From positions 2,502,501-2,566,500 of the forward strand of contig NZ_JACHMZ010000001.1 of NCBI RefSeq assembly GCF_014205165.1: DNA of 64,000 nucleotides. Direction: 5' to 3'. The notes below the pieces were generated by a model that was not told the DNA's origin, did no database searches, and saw only the letters and a list, made by a program, of their open reading frames with translations. Of this stretch, positions 16,859 through 24,925 are shown one piece after another (the first letter of the stretch is position 1; every line of letters starts with the position of its first letter). The DNA comes from Micromonospora carbonacea (GTDB taxonomy: Bacteria > Actinomycetota > Actinomycetes > Mycobacteriales > Micromonosporaceae). A program made the translations under genes and the position numbers.

Positions 16859-17847
16859 CCGCCGAGCGAAGCGCCCCGGTGTTCGAACTCAGGGACGGCT
16901 CGGTCCGCTACGGCACCGGCCCGGTGGAGGCCGTCTCGCAGGTCTCGGTGCAACTGCACCGGGGCGAGATCCTCGGCCTGGTGGGCGAGTCCGGCTGCGG
17001 CAAGTCCACCACCGCCCGGGCCATGCTGGGCCTCGTCCCGCTCAGCGGCGGCGCCCTGCTCCTGCACGGCGAGCCGGTGCGGCGGCACGACCGCCGGCTG
17101 CGCAGGTCCGTGCAGGCGATCTTCCAGAACCCGGCGGCGTCGTTCAACCCGAAGCGGTCCCTGCTCGACTCGGTCGCCGAGCCGTTGCGGGTGCACGGGC
17201 ACGGCACCCCCGCCGAGCGGCGTCGGCGTGCCCTCGCCGAACTGGACCGGGTGGGCATCACCGAACAACTGGCCCACCGCCGGCCCCGGGAGGTCTCCGG
17301 CGGCCAGTGCCAGCGCGCGGCGATCGCCCGCGCGACCATCCTGCGCCCCGAGATCCTCGTCTGCGACGAGCCGGTGTCCGCGCTGGACGTCTCGATCCAG
17401 GCCCAGATCCTGGAACTGCTGGCCGAGCTGCGCGCCGAGCAGGGGCTGGCCATGCTGTTCATCTCGCACGACCTGGGCGTCGTCGCGTCGCTGTGCGACC
17501 GCACGGCGGTGATGTACGCCGGCCGGGTGGTGGAACAGGGCGGCGCCCTCGACATCGCGCACGACCCGCGCCACCCCTACTCCGTCATGTTGCAGGACTC
17601 CGTGCCCTCCCTTGACCTGGCCGCCGCCCGGGCGCCCCGGGTCCAGCCCACCCCCGGCGCCGAGGACGTCGACGGCCGCCAGCTCGCCGGCTGCCGGTTC
17701 GCCACGCTGTGCCCGTCGGTGACCACCGCCTGCACCACGTCGTCGCCTCCGCTGCGGCAGGTCGCGCCGCGCCACGAGGTGGCCTGCGTCCATCCCTTCC
17801 CGTCGACCACCCCGCGTGTCGCGGCGCAGCCGTCCAGCACGGTCTGA
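16855..17847 (+). CDS. ABC transporter ATPase, DppF type
   Basis: The 330-residue second ATPase overlaps the first by 4 bases. Walker A GESGCGKSTTARAMLG, Q-loop IFQNPAASFNP, signature VSGGQCQRAAIARA, Walker B ILVCDEPVSALD and switch ISHDLGVV are all present. The C-terminal segment CRFATLCPSVTTAC is the family Cys motif. Gene order GH78-B-C-D-F-binding protein is unusual in that the binding protein is last. Confidence 0.95.
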   Translation: MTAERSAPVFELRDGSVRYGTGPVEAVSQVSVQLHRGEILGLVGESGCGKSTTARAMLGLVPLSGGALLLHGEPVRRHDRRLRRSVQAIFQNPAASFNPKRSLLDSVAEPLRVHGHGTPAERRRRALAELDRVGITEQLAHRRPREVSGGQCQRAAIARATILRPEILVCDEPVSALDVSIQAQILELLAELRAEQGLAMLFISHDLGVVASLCDRTAVMYAGRVVEQGGALDIAHDPRHPYSVMLQDSVPSLDLAAARAPRVQPTPGAEDVDGRQLAGCRFATLCPSVTTACTTSSPPLRQVAPRHEVACVHPFPSTTPRVAAQPSSTV

Positions 17848-17926
17848 CCCCGCCTCCGGGCTGCCCGGCCGGCTCGCCGCGACACGGTTCCACCACCCCC
17901 GAACCCGTCATCCGAAAGGCCCCGAC

Positions 17927-19519
17927 ATGCCTTTTCCCCCAGCCCGCCGCCGCTTCGGCCGGGCGACAGCCCTGCTGCTGACCCCCCTGTTGGCGGTGGT
18001 CCTGACCAGTTGCACGACGAAGGCCGGCACCGGCGACACCGGTGGCGACACCGCGCCCCGGGCCGGCGGGACGCTGACGGTCGCCCTGGCGGTCGAGGTG
18101 ACGACCCTCGACCCCAGCAAGGGATCCGCCAACGCGATGGCGCTGGTCGGCTCGTCGATCTACGACACCCTCATGGTCGTTCCCAAGCTCGGCGACCAGC
18201 CCCAGCCCAATCTCGCCAAGTCGCTGACCGCGAGCCCGGACAAGTTGACCTGGACGATGACCCTGCCCACCGGGGTCCAGTTCAGCGACGGCACGCCCTT
18301 CAACGCCGAGGCGGTGAAGTTCAACCTGGAGCGCGGCATGGCCAAGGGCTCCACGGCCGCGGCGCTGCTGTCGTCGGTCAAGTCGGTGGAGGCCCCCGAC
18401 GAGACCACCGTGCTGCTGCGCCTGAAGGAACCGTTCGCCAGCCTGCCGTACGCCTTCGCCTACGACGGCTCCGGCACCGCGGGCTACGTCGCCTCGCCCA
18501 CCGCCCTCAAGCAGTACGGCGACGACTACACGGCCCACGCGGCCGGCGTCGGACCGTTCAAGCTGAAGTCCTGGTCGCCCGGCAAGCCGGTCGAGCTGGT
18601 GCGTAACCCGAACTACTGGAACAAGGACCGGCAGGTCTACCTGGACCAGGTCGTCATCAAGACGATCGCCGACCCGCAGAGCGCCTACCAGGCGTTGCAG
18701 GCGGGTGACATCGACCTGATGTCGACGGTCAACCCCACCCTGATGCAGACGGCCAAGGCCGACAGCCAGGTCAACTTCGTCCAGGGGGTGGGCGGCGACC
18801 AGGACGCCGTCATCCTCAACCTGACCCAGCCGCCGTTCGACGACCTGCGGCTGCGGCAGGCGGTGTCCAAGGCGCTCAACCGGCAGGAGATCGTCGACCT
18901 GACCACCGAGGGCTTCGGCAAGCCGGCGGTCAGCCTGTTCCCCGAGGGGAACGCCTTCCACGGCACGGCCGCCGACCCGGGCTTCGACCTGGCCGGAGCC
19001 CAGGCGCTGGTCAAGGAGTACGAGACGGCGACGGGCCGGAAGCCGAGCTTCTCCTACACGTGCAACACCATCCGCCCGGCCACGGACGTCATCGTCGCGC
19101 AGCTCAAGGCGGCCGGCTTCGACGTCAAGCTCGACGCGCTGGACTACTCGGCGTGGGTGGCCGCCTTCTTCGGCAAGAAGTACCAGGCGATCTGCTGGAC
19201 CATGGCCGGCTTCCTGACGCCGGACCTGCTGCCCTACCGGTTCCTGCACTCCGGCGGCGACCTGAACACCGGCGGGTTCACCGACGCGACGTTCGACGCC
19301 CGGGTGACCGCGGCGCGCGCCGAGTCCGACCCGGCCAAGCGCAAGCAACTGTGGAACGAGGCGGACACCGTGCTGACCACCCAACTGCCCTGGGTGTGGA
19401 CGACCAGCGCGCCGATCGGCTTCATCTGGTCGAAGCGGATGCACAGCGCCGACTACGACGAGCCGAGCCGGCTGCGCTACAGCGTGCCCACCTTCGCCAA
19501 CGCCTGGGTCACGAACTGA
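17927..19519 (+). CDS. Solute-binding lipoprotein of the ABC importer (family 5)
   Basis: The 530-residue protein has a lipoprotein signal (residues 1-28) with lipobox VLTSC and lipidated Cys29, then the family-5 extracellular solute-binding fold (GGTLTVALAVEVTTLDPSKG; later WTMTLPTGVQFSDGTPF and VELVRNPNYWNKD). It starts at ATG 17927 behind GAAAGG, 79 bp after the ATPase. It would capture the substrate outside the membrane and deliver it to the permeases. The genomic context argues for a rhamnose-containing glycoside rather than a peptide. Confidence 0.93.
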   Translation: MPFPPARRRFGRATALLLTPLLAVVLTSCTTKAGTGDTGGDTAPRAGGTLTVALAVEVTTLDPSKGSANAMALVGSSIYDTLMVVPKLGDQPQPNLAKSLTASPDKLTWTMTLPTGVQFSDGTPFNAEAVKFNLERGMAKGSTAAALLSSVKSVEAPDETTVLLRLKEPFASLPYAFAYDGSGTAGYVASPTALKQYGDDYTAHAAGVGPFKLKSWSPGKPVELVRNPNYWNKDRQVYLDQVVIKTIADPQSAYQALQAGDIDLMSTVNPTLMQTAKADSQVNFVQGVGGDQDAVILNLTQPPFDDLRLRQAVSKALNRQEIVDLTTEGFGKPAVSLFPEGNAFHGTAADPGFDLAGAQALVKEYETATGRKPSFSYTCNTIRPATDVIVAQLKAAGFDVKLDALDYSAWVAAFFGKKYQAICWTMAGFLTPDLLPYRFLHSGGDLNTGGFTDATFDARVTAARAESDPAKRKQLWNEADTVLTTQLPWVWTTSAPIGFIWSKRMHSADYDEPSRLRYSVPTFANAWVTN

Positions 19520-19565
19520 CGCCGCCGCCGGTCACCCGACCGGCGGCCTGAGGAAGGGAAACCAC

Positions 19566-20363
19566 ATGGAGTGGATCGGTCGGGTCGGTGCCGTCACCGG
19601 GGCAGCCTCGGGCATCGGGGCCGCGACGGCGCAGGAGTTGGCCGCCCGCGGCGTGCACGTGGTCGCGATGGACATCGACCCGGCCGGTCTGTCCGCCACG
19701 GTCGCCGCGATCGAGGCCGCCGGGGGCGCCGCGACCGCCGCCGTCGTCGACGTCGCCGAGCGGGCCGCGGTGCAGGACGTGATCGCCGGTGTGGCGGCGG
19801 GGCACGGACGCCTCGACCTCGTGGTCAACTGCGCCGCGACGTTCCTGGCCCGTGGCCTCGACGTGACCGGTGACGACTGGGACCACGTGCTGCGGGTCAA
19901 CGTGCAGGGCATCAGCAACGTCGTGCAGGCGGCCCACCCCCTGCTGGCCCGCGCCCCGGGCGCGGCGGTCGTCAACACCGCCAGCATCTCGGCGCACGTC
20001 GCGCAGCGGTCCCGCTGGACGTACAACACGACGAAGGCCGCGATCGTCACGCTGACCAGGTGCATGGCGATGGACCTCGCCCCCGACGGCATCCGCGTCA
20101 ACGTGGTGAGCCCCGGCTGGATCTGGACCCCCGAGGTCAGCCGGGCGGCGGGCGGCGACCGGGCCGCCTGGGAGCCGGTCTGGGGCCGGTTCCACCTGCT
20201 GCGCCGCCTCGGGGAGCCGGTGGAGGTGGCCCGCGCCATCGCCTTCCTGTGCTCCTCCGACGCCAGCTTCATCACCGGCACCGAACTGCCGGTGGACGGC
20301 GGCTACCTCGCCATGGGGCCCGAAGGGCTCGGGGACGACTCGTCCTTCGCCGGCTCCCGGTAG
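19566..20363 (+). CDS. SDR dehydrogenase, probable 6-deoxysugar or keto-deoxy acid dehydrogenase
   Basis: The 265-residue classical SDR has a good ribosome site (GGAAGGG) before ATG 19566. NAD motif TGAASGIGAAT, the acidic residue in VVAMDIDP (suggesting NAD preference), NCAATF, Ser in VVNTASIS and the YNTTK catalytic pair are intact. The C-terminal TGTELPVDGGYLAMG is typical. In non-phosphorylative L-rhamnose or L-fucose pathways SDRs act at two steps: sugar to lactone, and 2-keto-3-deoxy acid to 2,4-diketo acid. Either fits here; sequence alone does not decide. Confidence 0.88.
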   Translation: MEWIGRVGAVTGAASGIGAATAQELAARGVHVVAMDIDPAGLSATVAAIEAAGGAATAAVVDVAERAAVQDVIAGVAAGHGRLDLVVNCAATFLARGLDVTGDDWDHVLRVNVQGISNVVQAAHPLLARAPGAAVVNTASISAHVAQRSRWTYNTTKAAIVTLTRCMAMDLAPDGIRVNVVSPGWIWTPEVSRAAGGDRAAWEPVWGRFHLLRRLGEPVEVARAIAFLCSSDASFITGTELPVDGGYLAMGPEGLGDDSSFAGSR

Positions 20364-20411
20364 CACCGCCCGCCCCGCGGGGCGCATCGACTAGTGATTC
20401 GAGGAACGACA

Positions 20412-21341
20412 GTGACCACCAACATCGTCATCACCGACACCAACCTGGGGGACGGCTCGATCGAACGAGCCGTGCTGGCCGGCGACTTCGCGGTCAGCCG
20501 GTTCGACGCCAGGACCGAGGACGCCGTCCTCGACGTCGCCGGCGACGCCGACGGGCTGCTGGTGCAGTGGGCGCCCATCACCGACCGGGTGCTGGCCGGG
20601 CTGCCCCGGCTGCGTGCCGTCGTGCGCTACGGCATCGGCCTGGACAACATCGACCTGGCCGCCGCCGCCCGGCGGGGGGTCGAGGTGCGCAACGTCGACG
20701 ACTACTGCCTGGCGGAGGTCGCCGACCACAGCATGGCGGCCGTCTACGCGCACAACCGCCGGCTCACCACGGCCAGCCGGTCGTGCGCCGACGTGGGGTG
20801 GACCACCGCGGGCATCGCCCCCGCGCTGCCGCCCGCGCAGGACCCCGTCGGCGTCGCCGGCTTCGGCCGCATCGGCCGCGAGGTCGCCTCGCGGGCCCTC
20901 GCCCTGGGCTTCCCGGTGCACGTGTGGGACCCGTTCGTCCCCGACGTGCCCGCCGGCGTCACGGCGCACCCGACGCTGGTCGAGCTCGCCGCCGCGGTCA
21001 ACCACCTCACCCTGCACGTGCCCGCGACGCCACAGACGCGCGGGATCGTCGACCGCGCGGTGCTCGACGCGCTCGGGGCCGACGGCCACCTGGTGAACAC
21101 GGCCCGGGGCGCCCTCGTGGTCGAGACCGACCTGCTGGCGGCGCTCGACGCCGGCACGCTGGGCTTCGCCTCGCTCGACGTGCTGGCCAGCGAGCCACCC
21201 GAGCAGACGTCCGCGAAGCTGGCCGGGCACCCGCGGGCCCTGGTGACCCCCCACCTCGCGTACCTGTCGACGGTGTCGCTGCCGCAGTTGCAGCGGCGGG
21301 CCGCCGAGATCCTGCGCGACCTGCTGACCACGGCGGGCTGA
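20412..21341 (+). CDS. D-isomer-specific 2-hydroxyacid dehydrogenase family protein
   Basis: The 309-residue protein starts at GTG 20412 behind GAGG. The NAD-binding loop VGVAGFGRIGREVASRAL and the Arg, Glu and His of the catalytic triad (NTARGALV, LASEPPE, TPHLAYLS) are present, so it should be active. It is closest in look to C-terminal-binding-protein/phosphoglycerate-dehydrogenase-like members. Its task in a deoxysugar pathway is not obvious: reduction of a 2-oxo acid or oxidation of a 2-hydroxy acid such as an aldonate or lactate are possible. Confidence 0.88.
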   Translation: MTTNIVITDTNLGDGSIERAVLAGDFAVSRFDARTEDAVLDVAGDADGLLVQWAPITDRVLAGLPRLRAVVRYGIGLDNIDLAAAARRGVEVRNVDDYCLAEVADHSMAAVYAHNRRLTTASRSCADVGWTTAGIAPALPPAQDPVGVAGFGRIGREVASRALALGFPVHVWDPFVPDVPAGVTAHPTLVELAAAVNHLTLHVPATPQTRGIVDRAVLDALGADGHLVNTARGALVVETDLLAALDAGTLGFASLDVLASEPPEQTSAKLAGHPRALVTPHLAYLSTVSLPQLQRRAAEILRDLLTTAG

Positions 21342-21344
21342 CCG

Positions 21345-22277
21345 GTGCGCGCTCTCGTCTTCACCCGGCCGAACACGGTGGAACTGCTCGACGTCGCGCC
21401 GCCCGTGCCGTCCGACGGTGAGGTCGTCGTCGCCGTCCGCGCCGTCGGCATCTGCGGCAGCGAACTGCACGGCATCGGCGACTCCCACTTCCGCAGCCCG
21501 CCGCTGATCATGGGACACGAGTTCTCCGGCACCACGAGCGACGGGCGTCGGGTCACGGTGAACCCGCTGCTCAGCTGCGGCACCTGCGACCTGTGCGGCC
21601 TCGGCCGCGAGCAGTTGTGCCGCCGCCGGCAGATCCTCGGCATCCACCGGCCCGGCGCGTTCGCCGAGCACGTGGCGGTGCCCGAGCACGCGCTGCACCC
21701 GCTGGCGCCCACGATGTCGTTCGAGACGGCCGCGATGATCGAACCGCTGGCGAACGCCGTGCACGCCCTGAACCTGGCCCGCCCGGCCGAGGGCGCGCGG
21801 ATCGCGGTCCTGGGCGCCGGCACGATCGGCCTGGTCTCGCTGCTCGTCGCCCGCCAGCACTCGGACGAGGTGACGGTCTGCGACCTGTCCGAGGCCCGCC
21901 TGGCGGTGGCCGAGCGCCTCGGCGCGGCGGCCGTCGGCCCGACCCTGACCGGCGAGTTCGACGTGATCATCGACGCGGTGGGCGCCGCGGCCACCCACCG
22001 GCTGTCGGTGCAGCGCCTGCGTCCGGGCGGCACGGCCGTCTGGGTGGGCCTGCTCAGCGGCGACGCCGGCTTCGACGGACAGCAGATCGTCCGGGAGGAG
22101 AAGCACGTCGTGGGCTCGTACTGCTACACGGGCGCCGAGTTCGCCCACGCGGTCGCCCTCGCGGAGACGGTCGCGCTGGACTGGACCTCGCCGTTCGACC
22201 TCGCCGACGGGGCCACCATCTTCACCGAGCTGATGCGGGGCCGCCAGGACGTGGTCAAGGCGGTGCTGCGGCCGTGA
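21345..22277 (+). CDS. Zinc-dependent medium-chain dehydrogenase
   Basis: The 310-residue protein starts at GTG 21345, 3 bases after the preceding stop. Catalytic zinc ligands are in VGICGSELHG and MGHEFSG; the structural zinc site is the four-Cys cluster from CGTCDLCG through REQLC. The Rossmann motif is VLGAGTIGLVSLLVA. It belongs to the sorbitol/threonine dehydrogenase branch and is shorter than the usual 340-350 residues. A role in oxidising a sugar or aldonate hydroxyl is likely; it could supply the second oxidation in the pathway. Confidence 0.88.
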   Translation: MRALVFTRPNTVELLDVAPPVPSDGEVVVAVRAVGICGSELHGIGDSHFRSPPLIMGHEFSGTTSDGRRVTVNPLLSCGTCDLCGLGREQLCRRRQILGIHRPGAFAEHVAVPEHALHPLAPTMSFETAAMIEPLANAVHALNLARPAEGARIAVLGAGTIGLVSLLVARQHSDEVTVCDLSEARLAVAERLGAAAVGPTLTGEFDVIIDAVGAAATHRLSVQRLRPGGTAVWVGLLSGDAGFDGQQIVREEKHVVGSYCYTGAEFAHAVALAETVALDWTSPFDLADGATIFTELMRGRQDVVKAVLRP

Positions 22278-22327
22278 CGGCGCGGCGACGACCCCTGCCG
22301 GCCGACCCCAAGGAAAGGAGGAACGCC

Positions 22328-23110
22328 ATGTACGGCGTGCGGCTACTTCATCTCGGTGACGGTGACGTGCCGGGGCCCGAGGTGTACTGGATGTCGGACT
22401 GGGACCGCTGGTACCGGCTCGCCTTCCAGGCGGTCCTGATCCAGGGCCCGGGCGTCAACGCGCTGGTGAGCACCGGCCCGGCCCGGGACCTGGGCCCGAT
22501 GAACGCGCGGTGGGCCACCTTCCTCGGCGAGCGGGCCGCCCTGCGGCGGGCCCCCGGGCAGTGGCTGCCCGACCAGTTGGCCGCCCATGGCCTCGCCCCC
22601 GAGGACATCACGCACGTCCTGCTGACCCCGTTGCAGCTCTACACCACGTCGAACGTGCCGTTCTTCCCCCGTGCGCAGATCTGCCTGACCGAGCGGGGGT
22701 GGACCCACTTCCACCGGACGACGAAGCACCCGCACGACGACCGCTGGTCCTCCCTGTCGCCGGAGGTGCTCCACCACCTCACCCACGAGGCGTGGGACCG
22801 GGTCCGGCTGCTCGCCGACGAGGACGAGGTCGTGCCCGGCATCCGTACCTGGTGGACCGGGTCGCACCACCGCGCCTCGATGGCCGTCGAGATCGACAGC
22901 ACCGTCGGCGTCGTCACCGTCACCGACGCCTACTTCACCCGCCGCAACCTGGACTCCGACCACCCGATCGGGATCTGCGAGAACATCTACGAGGCCATGG
23001 CGGCGCACGAGCGGGTGCGACGGGTCGCCGACGTGCCGCTGACCCTCTACGACGCCGACCAGCTCACCGCGTACCCGGACGGGCTGGTCGCCGAGCCGCC
23101 CGGGCGGTGA
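22328..23110 (+). CDS. Metallo-beta-lactamase-fold protein without the HxHxDH site
   Basis: The 260-residue protein has a strong ribosome site (GGAAAGGAGG) before ATG 22328. Its arrangement is that of lactonase-type MBL hydrolases: an edge strand VNALVSTGPARDLG, then DITHVLLTPLQLYTTSN, a distal GSHHRASMAVEI and VTVTDAYFTRRNL. In a true enzyme the second segment would read THxHxDH; here all four ligands are replaced (P, Q, Y, T). It may be a non-metal or altered-metal lactonase or a binding protein. In its position an aldonolactonase would be expected. It ends the plus-strand arm, before a terminator shared with the convergent FAH gene. Confidence 0.72.
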   Translation: MYGVRLLHLGDGDVPGPEVYWMSDWDRWYRLAFQAVLIQGPGVNALVSTGPARDLGPMNARWATFLGERAALRRAPGQWLPDQLAAHGLAPEDITHVLLTPLQLYTTSNVPFFPRAQICLTERGWTHFHRTTKHPHDDRWSSLSPEVLHHLTHEAWDRVRLLADEDEVVPGIRTWWTGSHHRASMAVEIDSTVGVVTVTDAYFTRRNLDSDHPIGICENIYEAMAAHERVRRVADVPLTLYDADQLTAYPDGLVAEPPGR

Positions 23111-23125
23111 CGTGCCCGGGGTGCG

Positions 23126-23160
23126 CTTCCCGCTGTCCGGCCCGGCCGGACAGCGGGAAG
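23126..23160. terminator. Perfect 16-bp hairpin between convergent genes
   Basis: Bases 23126-23141 and 23145-23160 are exact inverted repeats (CTTCCCGCTGTCCGGC) around a CCG loop. There is no U tract, as is common in actinomycetes. It lies between two converging genes and should work in both directions. Confidence 0.8.
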
Positions 23161-23168
23161 CGGCGGGG

Positions 23169-24026
23169 TCAGCCGGTCGCCCGGTGCCCGACGACGGTCT
23201 GCTCCTGCCGGCCCAGGCCCTCGATCTCCAGGGCCACGACGTCGCCGACCCTGAGATAGGGGAAGCGGCCGGACAGCGCGACGCCCTCCGGGGTGCCGGT
23301 GTTGACGACGTCGCCCGGCATCAGCAGCATGTGCTGGCTGAGGTGGACGATCAGCTCGGGCACCGAGAAGATCATGTCGGCGGTGCTGGAGTCCTGCCGG
23401 GGCTCACCGTTGACCCAGGACCGCAGCCGCAGCCGGCCGGGGTCGAGCTCGCTCGCCGGGCGCAGCACCGGCCCGAGCGGGTTGAACGTCTCCGCGCACT
23501 TGCCCTTGGACCACTGGCCGCCGGAGACCTCGATCTGGAAGGCGCGCTCGGACAGGTCGTTGGCGAGCGCGTAGCCGGCCACGTAGTCCAGTGCGTCGGC
23601 CGGGTCGGTGAGGTGGCGCGGCGTGCGCTTCATGACGACGGCGAGCTCGACCTCCCAGTCGGTCTTCGTCGACCCGAGCGGCAGGACGACGTCGTCGTCC
23701 GGGCCGACCACGCAGCCGGGGTGCTTGAGGAAGACCACCGGGTGCTCCGGCGGTGCGGCGCCGGACTCCGTGGCGTGGGCCGCGTAGTTCATTCCGATGC
23801 ACACCACGGCGGGCGGGCGCGCGATCGGTGCGCCGATCCGCTGCCCGGCCGTGTCGACCGGGTCGAGCGTGCCGGCGGCGAGGGCGGCGGCCACCCGCTC
23901 GATGCCGTCGGTCTCGAAGAAGGAACCGTCCAGGTCGGCGGTCAGCCCGGTGAGGTCGTACTCCCGGCCCTCGTGGCGCACGGCCGGGCGTTCCTTGCCG
24001 GGAGCGCCGAAGCGGAACAACTCCAT
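23169..24026 (-). CDS. Fumarylacetoacetate-hydrolase-family hydrolase (2,4-diketo-3-deoxy acid hydrolase type)
   Basis: The 285-residue protein has the FAH C-terminal domain: entry motif CIGMNYAAHATESG, metal-binding TKTDWEVELAVVMKR, the ALANDLSERAFQ segment and the end MPGDVVNTGTPEGV. Relatives near this length include LRA6-type hydrolases that split 2,4-diketo-3-deoxy-L-rhamnonate (or -fuconate) into pyruvate and L-lactate. That function is supported here by the GH78 gene, the dehydrogenases and lutABC in the same locus. It begins 1 base after the iclR stop and is co-transcribed with it. Confidence 0.85.
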   Translation of the reverse strand: MELFRFGAPGKERPAVRHEGREYDLTGLTADLDGSFFETDGIERVAAALAAGTLDPVDTAGQRIGAPIARPPAVVCIGMNYAAHATESGAAPPEHPVVFLKHPGCVVGPDDDVVLPLGSTKTDWEVELAVVMKRTPRHLTDPADALDYVAGYALANDLSERAFQIEVSGGQWSKGKCAETFNPLGPVLRPASELDPGRLRLRSWVNGEPRQDSSTADMIFSVPELIVHLSQHMLLMPGDVVNTGTPEGVALSGRFPYLRVGDVVALEIEGLGRQEQTVVGHRATG

Positions 24027-24027
24027 G

Positions 24028-24816
24028 TCAGTCCCTTCGTGTCGTGGGTGCGGCGCCGTCCCGGTAGCCCAGGCGCAGCGAGAGCTGGTGGGCCGTGGAG
24101 CAGAGCGTGTCGATGGTGCGCCGGATGAGTTCGGGTGTCTTGCGGACCTCGGGAATGGAGACGCTGATGGCGGCCCGGGTGGTGGCCCGCAGGCCGTTCA
24201 GCGGGGCGGCGACGCAGAAGACGCCCGGGGTGTACTCGCAGTTGTCGATCGCGTACCCGTGCGTGCGGGCCTGCCGGACGGCGGCGACGAGCTCGGGGAG
24301 CGAGGTGACGGTCTGCGGCGTGTACCGGACGAACTCCGTGTCGGCGAAGCGGTCCCGCAGGTCGTCCTCGTCGAGCTGGCTGAGCAGCGCCTTGCCGATG
24401 CCGGTCGCGTACGCCGGCAGGCGCACGCCGACCCGGGAGGCGAGGCGCAGGTGGTGATCCGGATCGACCTTGGCGATGTAGACGTTGTCGGTGCCGTCGA
24501 GGGTGGCGAGCTGGACCGTCTCGTTCAGCGTGTCCCGGAGGGTCTCCATGTACGGCAGCGCGACCTTCTCCAGGTCGTTGATCGCGACGTAGCTCTGGCC
24601 GGCCTGCCACAGCCGGATGCCGATGCGGAACCGGCGGGTGTCCGGGTCCTGTTCGAGGAAGCCCCGGGCCGTCATCGTCATGAGCAGCACGTAGGTGCTG
24701 CTCTTCGGGAACTCCAGGCGGCGCTGGACCTCGGTCAGGGTCAACCCGTCACGGTGCTCGGTCAGCAGGTCGAGGATCGCCAGCGTGCGGTCTGCCGACT
24801 TGACGAGAGTGCTCAT
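24028..24816 (-). CDS. IclR-family transcriptional regulator
   Basis: The 262-residue protein starts at ATG 24816. An N-terminal winged helix (ADRTLAILDLLTEHRDGLTL, then LEFPKSSTYVLLMTM) is followed by the IclR effector domain (VRLPAYATGIGKALLSQLDED; YAIDNCEYTPGVFCVAAPL). It is divergent from lutABC across a shared region with a GTTCA-N6-TGAAC palindrome, and is joined to the FAH gene. Its probable role is repression of the rhamnoside and lactate operons until a pathway intermediate binds. Confidence 0.93.
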   Translation of the reverse strand: MSTLVKSADRTLAILDLLTEHRDGLTLTEVQRRLEFPKSSTYVLLMTMTARGFLEQDPDTRRFRIGIRLWQAGQSYVAINDLEKVALPYMETLRDTLNETVQLATLDGTDNVYIAKVDPDHHLRLASRVGVRLPAYATGIGKALLSQLDEDDLRDRFADTEFVRYTPQTVTSLPELVAAVRQARTHGYAIDNCEYTPGVFCVAAPLNGLRATTRAAISVSIPEVRKTPELIRRTIDTLCSTAHQLSLRLGYRDGAAPTTRRD

Positions 24817-24828
24817 AGGAACGGCCCT

Positions 24829-24868
24829 GTTCATGTAGATGAACCGTGGTTTTGATACTGGTACCATA
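24829..24868. promoter_or_regulatory. IclR operator between iclR and lutA
   Basis: GTTCATGTAGATGAAC (24829-24844) differs at one position from the palindrome before the rhamnosidase at 11171-11186. Close behind is a second, smaller palindrome centred on TGGTACCA (24859-24866). An apparent ATG at 24839 lies inside the operator and is not the lutA start. The site is 13 bp upstream of the iclR start codon, so autoregulation and control of lutABC are both likely. Confidence 0.7.
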
Positions 24869-24925
24869 CAACCTCGTCGCCGCCCGTGGGTCACCGGGTC
24901 GGGCGGCACGCCGAAAGGACATCGA

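Noticed and set aside
17886..17905. GGTTC-N10-GAACC inverted repeat before the binding-protein gene as another IclR site
   Set aside because: Spacing is 10 instead of 6 bases and the arms differ (GGTTC/GAACC); at most a weak hairpin.
22328..23110. Annotation as an active zinc-dependent N-acyl-homoserine lactonase
   Set aside because: The HxHxDH ligands are all absent.
24839..24841. ATG as start of lutA
   Set aside because: It lies inside the IclR palindrome, has no ribosome site and would add residues without similarity to LutA.
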